Assembly (NCBI RefSeq): GCF_042432825.1
Contig: NZ_JBHLWN010000021.1
Location: 68,564 to 132,563 of the forward strand
Length of the DNA: 64,000 nucleotides
Direction of reading: 5' to 3'
Source: Gordoniibacillus chartarius
GTDB lineage: Bacteria > Bacillota > Bacilli > Paenibacillales > NBRC-103111
In this document: positions 59,248 through 64,000 of the stretch, one piece after another
Layout: every line of letters starts with the position of its first letter
Position numbering within the stretch: the stretch's first letter is position 1
The notes under the pieces: generated by a model
Database searches by the model: none
What the model saw: only the letters and a program-made list of their open reading frames with translations
What the model was told of the DNA's origin: nothing
Position numbers and translations under genes: made by a program

Positions 59248-59929
59248 CGTCACCGCCACCTCCCCCCAAGCGGAACCCGGCTGCAACCTCAACCAGCACC
59301 CGCGTCATGCTTGTCTTGCTGACACGGCCTACAACCTCCAGCCAATCCTCGCCGCGTTCCCCGCTTCCAGACCCCGTTCCGGAACGGCGAACGACGACAG
59401 GTAAGCTTTCCACTTGATGGTGAATCATTTTGCGGGCGGCGTCGATCACATAATCGTCAGGCCCAACCGTAACGACGTTCGGCTTCCGAGTCATCACCAG
59501 AGTGACCGGCATCGACGCGGCGCTCGCATTCCCCAGCGTAACCTTGAGCAGATCTTTGCGGGAGACGACTCCAAGCAATCCGCCATTCTCGTCCGCAACG
59601 ACCAGGCCGCTCGTATTCTCTATAAACAGTGTAACCACCGCATCGTGCACGGTTGCCGTATCGCGAACGATGACCGGGATGCCTTGAATGTCCTTCACCT
59701 TCAGCTCCAGCAGCTTCCGTCCGCCCGCAATTCCGTCCGGCGCCGCTTTTCCTGCCGTGTAGCCGACCTTCGGCTTGGCGTCCAAATACCCGAGCATGAC
59801 CAGCACCGCCAGGTCCGAGCGGATCGTCGGCCGGCTGATGCCTAGCGTCTCCGCGATTTGCTCGCCGGTTATCGGCGCTTGCTTCCTTACGAGCGCTACG
59901 ATCTCCATCTGTCGATTCGTCAGTTCGAT
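59240..59929 (-). CDS. ccpN: CcpN-type transcriptional repressor of gluconeogenesis
   Basis: About 229 residues: an N-terminal HTH (NRQMEIVALVRKQAPITGEQIAETLGISRPTIRSDLAVLV) and two CBS domains (IPVIVRDTATVHDAVVTLFI; VTVGPDDYVIDAARKMIHH) ending in a Gly-rich tail. CcpN represses gapB and pckA in Bacillus during glycolytic growth. The start is unresolved. Homology begins at IELTNRQ, where the codon is ATC (59927-59929), 6 bases after GGGGGAA-C. A promoter-like TTGAAT-17-TATAGT on the minus strand (59970-59998) would exclude the upstream GTG at 60022; a TTG at 59983 is also possible. Confidence 0.88.
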   Translation of the reverse strand: MELTNRQMEIVALVRKQAPITGEQIAETLGISRPTIRSDLAVLVMLGYLDAKPKVGYTAGKAAPDGIAGGRKLLELKVKDIQGIPVIVRDTATVHDAVVTLFIENTSGLVVADENGGLLGVVSRKDLLKVTLGNASAASMPVTLVMTRKPNVVTVGPDDYVIDAARKMIHHQVESLPVVVRRSGTGSGSGERGEDWLEVVGRVSKTSMTRVLVEVAAGFRLGGGGGDDE

Positions 59930-59969
59930 GCCCGTTCCCCCGCTTTCTGAGCTACGTTCGTTAGCTACT

Positions 59970-59998
59970 ACTATAGTCAAAGCGGCGTCCAAATTCAA
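59970..59998 (-). promoter_or_regulatory. Possible ccpN promoter
   Basis: On the minus strand: TTGAAT (59993-59998), 17 bases, TATAGT (59970-59975). If real, transcription starts inside the open frame, leaving ATC at 59929 or a codon nearby as the start. Confidence 0.5.
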
Positions 59999-60034
59999 AC
60001 CTTCCGCACCCGCAGATCTCACGCATCAAGAGTC

Positions 60035-60045
60035 TATATAACACA
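60035..60045 (-). promoter_or_regulatory. CcpN-box match upstream of glpX
   Basis: TGTGTTATATA on the minus strand fits TRTGHYATAYW, the CcpN consensus I recall for Bacillus subtilis. It lies between the divergent ccpN and glpX genes, 15 bases upstream of the glpX -35 TTGACA. CcpN normally needs two adjacent sites and I see only one clear match. Confidence 0.5.
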
Positions 60046-60059
60046 CACTAATCAAATAT

Positions 60060-60086
60060 TTGACACAATATAATATTGATTATACC
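60060..60086 (+). promoter_or_regulatory. Probable glpX promoter
   Basis: TTGACA (60060-60065), a 15-base spacer and TATACC (60081-60086). The short spacer is unusual; a TATAAT at 60069-60074 is too close to be the -10 of this -35. Confidence 0.4.
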
Positions 60087-60153
60087 TATTTAATGTGTGA
60101 AAATAAAACCAAAACCACCTGCTATTAGGCGGCATATTGGAGGAGGATCCGGG

Positions 60154-61122
<969 letters not shown>

Positions 61123-61201
61123 TTACGTATATCGCTTTGTCTTTTTGACTGATTCGCTCCTATTTGAATATCGTCCTCTCCGGTGGTATAACGGACTTAC
61201 C

Positions 61202-61286
61202 CAAGGATAAACGGCTTCGCCGTCCTTCAGGACGAGCGCGTTTACCGTAGCGGAATCAGCCAAGTATAACCGACTGTTTATACTTG
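61202..61286. repeat. Interspersed hairpin repeat plus stem-loop
   Basis: Bases 61202-61262 contain GGATAAACG, two short hairpins (ACGGC-TTC-GCCGT; GTCCT-TCA-GGAC) and CGTTTACC. The stretch is clearly similar to 33417-33474. It is followed by a 9-bp stem CAAGTATAA / TTATACTTG (61261-61286). Located between glpX and lspA; no gene is visible in 61123-61332. Confidence 0.65.
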
Positions 61287-61332
61287 CTGGTGCTGATGTA
61301 GGAAGATATCCCGCGAGGAGCGTGACTGACCG

Positions 61333-61815
61333 TTGCTGTTTTATGCTACTTCCCTGATTGCAGTTGCCGTCGACCTGATCACCAAACGGCTCATCGCTTT
61401 GCACGTACCGGTCGGCGCTTCGATGCCGTTCTGGGAGCCCTACATTCAGTTCTATCATTACCAAAACAGCGGAGCGGCACGCGGCTTGTTTCCCGGATAT
61501 GGCCGGTATATGGCCGTATTCGCTATCATCTTCGTCGTCGCCGTCCTCTATTACCGCAGGAAAGGCCATCTTCGCGGCTTCCTGCAGGAGTTCGGCACCG
61601 GCCTTCTTGTTGCCGGAGCGGTCGGTAACGGCATCGAGCGGGCGCTGTTCGGCAAGGTGACGGACTTCCTTGTCTTCGGGAGCGGCAGCGGCATTCTGAA
61701 TATAGCCGACCTCTTCATCAACGCGGGTACGCTGCTAACGCTAGCGGGTATGCTGGTCGAGCATCGAAGGGACAGGCGTGGCCGGACTAAAGCGGCGGAG
61801 ACATTTTACCGATAA
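61333..61815 (+). CDS. lspA: Lipoprotein signal peptidase II
   Basis: A 160-residue inner-membrane aspartic protease with four helices. Motifs: VDLITKRLI near residue 13, YHYQNSGAARGLF near 41, GNGIERALFGKVTDF near 98-112 and NIADLFINAG near 122; the catalytic Asp residues are in VTDF and NIAD. It cleaves signal peptides before the lipidated Cys. The start is a TTG with GAGGAG about 12 bases upstream, which is weak. A usual NxIDR Asp is Glu here (GNGIER). Confidence 0.9.
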   Translation: MLFYATSLIAVAVDLITKRLIALHVPVGASMPFWEPYIQFYHYQNSGAARGLFPGYGRYMAVFAIIFVVAVLYYRRKGHLRGFLQEFGTGLLVAGAVGNGIERALFGKVTDFLVFGSGSGILNIADLFINAGTLLTLAGMLVEHRRDRRGRTKAAETFYR

Positions 61816-61861
61816 CTAAGAAGTACGCTATTGATGGATCTGCAGAGAGGAGACGCTGGCT

Positions 61862-62038
61862 ATGGACGTCGCCGCACTTTCGATTTCGCTGAGCCAGAGC
61901 GCGCTGTCTCAGAACGTCGGCATCCGCCTTCTCCAGATGGCCAAGGAGCAATCCCAGCTCCAGGCCAGCAGCGTGGTGCAGATGCTCGAGCGCAGTGTAC
62001 AGCCGCATCTTGGCGGTCAACTGGACATTCGCGCGTAA
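61862..62038 (+). CDS. YjfB-like putative motility protein (58 aa)
   Basis: A 58-codon gene just below common length limits: MDVAALSISLSQSALSQNVG at the start, then RLLQMAKEQSQLQASSVVQML and an amphipathic tail. This matches the small YjfB-like family (often called putative motility protein), found singly in Bacilli and Clostridia; the function is unknown. AGGAG lies about 10 bases upstream. A strong terminator begins three bases after the stop. Confidence 0.88.
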   Translation: MDVAALSISLSQSALSQNVGIRLLQMAKEQSQLQASSVVQMLERSVQPHLGGQLDIRA

Positions 62039-62040
62039 CG

Positions 62041-62079
62041 AAGCAAGCCCATGGGGAGAGAGTCTCCCTATGGGCTTGC
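62041..62079. terminator. Bidirectional intrinsic terminator
   Basis: An 18-bp or so stem AGCAAGCCCATGGGGAGA with its complement (one mismatch) and a TTTCATTTT tail on the right, between the YjfB-like gene and uppP. Confidence 0.9.
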
Positions 62080-62115
62080 TTTCATTTTCCTCGTATTCCG
62101 TTCCGTCTTCCGGCA

Positions 62116-62919
62116 TTACATCAATACGAAAATATAGAACAACGCTGCAATCACGAAACGGTACAGCGCAAACCATTCCAGCCTGAGCCGCTTGATCAAA
62201 TTGAGGAACGTGACGACCGCAATCATCGCGACCACGAACGCGGCAATAAAGCCGATCAGGAACAGCACCAGTGCGTCGGAGGTCAAGTACTCGCGGCTGT
62301 CGTACATGTCCAGCGCCGTAGCGCCCAGCATAACCGGAACGGAAATGATGAAGGTGAAATCCGCCGCCGCTTTCTGGCTCGTGCCGAGCAGAAGGCCGCC
62401 GGAGATCGTCGAACCCGAACGGGAGAAGCCGGGCCACAGCGCCAAGCATTGGAACAGCCCGATGCCGAATGCCTGCTTATATGTAATGTCGTCGGTTTCC
62501 TCCGCCGTCACCCGGCGCTTTGCCCGGGCTGCAACGATCATCAGAATACCGCCGATGACGAGACCGACCAAGACCAGCGTAGGGGATTCAAACAATACGC
62601 CTTTGATCAGCTTCTTGAAGATCAGGTAGGCCACAAGTGCGGGGATCATAGCGAGCACCATATGGATCGCGTTCAATTTCTTGGCGCGGAAATTAAATTT
62701 GAGCAGATCGAGCAAAATATCGATATACCGCCGGAAATACAGAACGAACACCGCCATAACGGCGCCGAGCTGGATGACGATCTTAAACGTCGTTGCCGCG
62801 TCCCCTTCAAAGTTCAGCAGTTCGCCTACGAGAATCAAGTGGCCTGTCGACGATACCGGCAGAAATTCAGTCAATCCTTCCACAATTCCTAAAATAATGG
62901 CCTTAATAATGTCTAACAT
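62116..62919 (-). CDS. uppP: Undecaprenyl-diphosphate phosphatase (UppP/BacA)
   Basis: A 267-residue polytopic phosphatase that recycles undecaprenyl diphosphate for cell-wall synthesis. Catalytic motif 1 is GIVEGLTEFLPVSSTGHLIL (residues 11-30) and motif 2 is ALWPGFSRSGSTISGGLLLG near 160-179. GGAGAGG precedes the start. It is a single gene; bacitracin resistance is a known consequence of the family. Convergent with the YjfB-like gene. Confidence 0.97.
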   Translation of the reverse strand: MLDIIKAIILGIVEGLTEFLPVSSTGHLILVGELLNFEGDAATTFKIVIQLGAVMAVFVLYFRRYIDILLDLLKFNFRAKKLNAIHMVLAMIPALVAYLIFKKLIKGVLFESPTLVLVGLVIGGILMIVAARAKRRVTAEETDDITYKQAFGIGLFQCLALWPGFSRSGSTISGGLLLGTSQKAAADFTFIISVPVMLGATALDMYDSREYLTSDALVLFLIGFIAAFVVAMIAVVTFLNLIKRLRLEWFALYRFVIAALFYIFVLM

Positions 62920-63079
62920 GAATGAATGTCCGCCTCTCCTAATATTTTACTGCTTCTTCCATAATAGTCACGATGAGCGCCGTATTCAATAGACCATCTA
63001 GTCCATATCATTATAGCACCCCAGCTTTAATTTGGATAACGAACTTGTAAGATCGGATTTCTGTTCTTTCGCATGGACT

Positions 63080-63155
63080 TTAACGATGTTTTACATCATT
63101 AAGCTAAACAGTCGAGACGACCTGGCGGGCGTTAACGATGCAGAACATCGCTAAC
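63080..63155. repeat. Two related hairpins TTAACGATGT...
   Basis: TTAACGATGT-TTT-ACATCATTAA (63080-63102) and GTTAACGATG-CAGAA-CATCGCTAAC (63131-63155), each with 9 of 10 stem pairs. The pair is 28 bases apart in the gene-free stretch 62920-63291. A third class of small palindromic repeat, distinct from the two families above. Confidence 0.6.
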
Positions 63156-63291
63156 GCGTCCGGCTTCCGGGGCTTCCAAGCTGCTACCTCAGCTTCACCA
63201 TGGAACCGCCGTCGTATATCATCCGCCCTTCGTTACGCACGCACGGAATCAACCGTACCCCCTCTTGCAAAAACAGCCCGCAAAAGCACCG

Positions 63292-63510
63292 TTACGGCAG
63301 CCCAAGCCAGCGGGCCATGTACATCAGCATCTCATTGGGTCCGGTAACGGGAACGCGAAACACATAGAGCTCGAACAGCACGAACGCCAAAAACATGAGT
63401 CCACCGTATACGTACGCTTCCCGCCGATTCCGGCTCGATATGAGCCGTCTTGCATCCATAAATGACAGAGCGGACAAGACCGCTGCAACAGCGAGCGATT
63501 TCCAAATCAC
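63292..63510 (-). CDS. Small membrane protein (72 aa), unknown
   Basis: A 72-residue protein with two hydrophobic helices (SLAVAAVLSALSFMDA; VYGGLMFLAFVLFELYVF) and a basic loop between them (RRLISSRNRREA). GTG start at 63510 with AGGAG 9 bases upstream. It follows the Ger(x)C fragment on the same strand, a position where germination operons often end in a small membrane protein. That function is inference. Confidence 0.65.
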   Translation of the reverse strand: MIWKSLAVAAVLSALSFMDARRLISSRNRREAYVYGGLMFLAFVLFELYVFRVPVTGPNEMLMYMARWLGLP

Positions 63511-63538
63511 GACATCCTTCTCCTTTGCTTACAGCCTG

Positions 63539-63943
63539 CTATTCCTGCATTTTCGACAAGGTCGGTTCGACGACAAGGCCGTTGCGGCGAATATGGGCGT
63601 CCACTTCGACCTGCAGCTCGGCTTCCTTCAGATACTGCTCCCAGTTCGCCTTCATGCCTTTCCAAGCCTTTGGGTAAAATCGCCGCACATCCCGCCCGAT
63701 GCCGAGCACATCCGCCCCCAGTTCTTTGGACCGCTCAAAGGCAGTCTGAATGTAGCTTTTCATCTCTTCCCCGACCGACTTCTCTACTTCGGCCCGCAGC
63801 TCCGATTGCAGCAATTTGTCGGTACAGGTCTGATCCATCAGATTGCCCTCCGCGAACAAGCTCACCTGCAACTGTACGCGATCCGAATCCATCTTAATGC
63901 GCCTGTTGTTCTTGAAGTCGGTTACTTGATAAACAAAATATTT
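63539..63943 (-). pseudogene. Ger(x)C spore germination protein, 5'-truncated
   Basis: The C-terminal part of a Ger(x)C germinant-receptor lipoprotein. The signature region ADVLGIGRDVRRFYPKAWKGMKANWEQY, then VEVDAHIRRNGLVVEP, matches the family C-terminus. The reading continues upstream of its first ATG (63892) through YFVYQVTDFKNNRRIK to about 63943. It then enters an IS-end-like sequence and hits an in-frame TAA near 63973. The signal peptide and N-terminal two thirds are missing from this position, so the gene is interrupted rather than merely cut by the window edge. Confidence 0.6.
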
Positions 63944-64000
63944 AGGGCTTGCTGAAAAATCAAAAAATCCTTATCTCACAAGGGTTTAGAGGCACTTTTG
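63944..64000. mobile_element. Possible insertion-sequence end
   Basis: Begins AGGGCTTGCTGAAAAATC and is followed by an A/T-rich stretch up to the window edge; the reading frame of the Ger(x)C fragment breaks here. AGGGCTTGCTGAAAA resembles terminal inverted repeats I know from IS1182/IS5-like elements, but the transposase is outside the window, so this is a suggestion. Confidence 0.35.

Overview
The window looks like chromosomal DNA of a spore-forming Firmicute of the Paenibacillaceae (Paenibacillus, Cohnella or a close relative). Evidence: a Bacillus-type caa3 oxidase cluster (ctaC-D-E-F-G plus ctaM), sporulation and germination genes (a YhcN/YlaJ lipoprotein, a Ger(x)C fragment), a YwmB homologue, the ppsR-ccpN pair, a YesM/YesN-type two-component system next to a sugar ABC transporter, strong AGGAGG ribosome sites, and a fairly high G+C with GC-rich third codon positions. 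No rRNA, tRNA or CRISPR array was found.

Layout. 0-5.5 kb: TetR/metallo-beta-lactamase-fold pair, methyltransferase, Rrf2/flavin disulfide reductase-like pair, a 53-residue zinc-ribbon gene and a GH43-like protein. 5.6-9.2 kb: a visibly AT-richer island with a DUF2935 protein, a truncated membrane protein, an MFS exporter, a CmtR-like ArsR sensor with a 41-bp operator, and a PCYCGC lipoprotein. 9.3-14.9 kb: AlkD-like and YciI genes, then a five-gene GntR/ABC operon with its promoter and palindrome. 15-20.5 kb: cytochrome c oxidase operon. 20.6-30.9 kb: housekeeping and stress genes (sporulation lipoprotein, RGG-tailed DEAD-box helicase, guanylate-kinase-like protein, CvfC, M29 aminopeptidase, SEC-C/TPR protein, M48 protease, NAPE-PLD-like hydrolase, LLM oxidoreductase). 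31-35 kb: two overlapping CBO0543 membrane proteins, hisC, Uma2, low-molecular-weight phosphatase. 35-40.2 kb: Fur-controlled siderophore uptake (FhuF-like reductase, lipoprotein, two permeases, ATPase). 40.2-41.2 kb: gene-poor stretch with an orphan Fur box, a 28-bp tandem repeat and an interspersed repeat. 41-48.4 kb: DUF1540, xylA with a XylR-like operator, cold-shock protein, a frameshifted gene, IDEAL-domain protein, YwmB and a large secreted RCC1 protein. 48.9-55.5 kb: AraC-type regulator, sensor kinase and sugar ABC transporter. 55.6-58.2 kb: two unknown membrane proteins and a UgtP-like glycosyltransferase. 58.4-61.1 kb: ppsR-ccpN divergent from glpX, a gluconeogenesis-control cluster. 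61.3-64 kb: lspA, a YjfB-like gene, uppP, a small membrane protein and a Ger(x)C fragment that appears to be cut by an insertion-sequence end.

The most unusual material is in the repeats and small genes. There are at least three families of short interspersed or hairpin repeats, two degenerate minisatellites, and an in-frame hexanucleotide microsatellite in the sensor domain of a histidine kinase. There are also two small cysteine-rich genes too short for ordinary gene finding, a perfect Fur box without an obvious gene, and an intrinsic terminator that implies a long hisC transcript antisense to the CBO0543 pair. Regulatory sites were read by eye and family assignments come from recognised motifs; no database search was possible.
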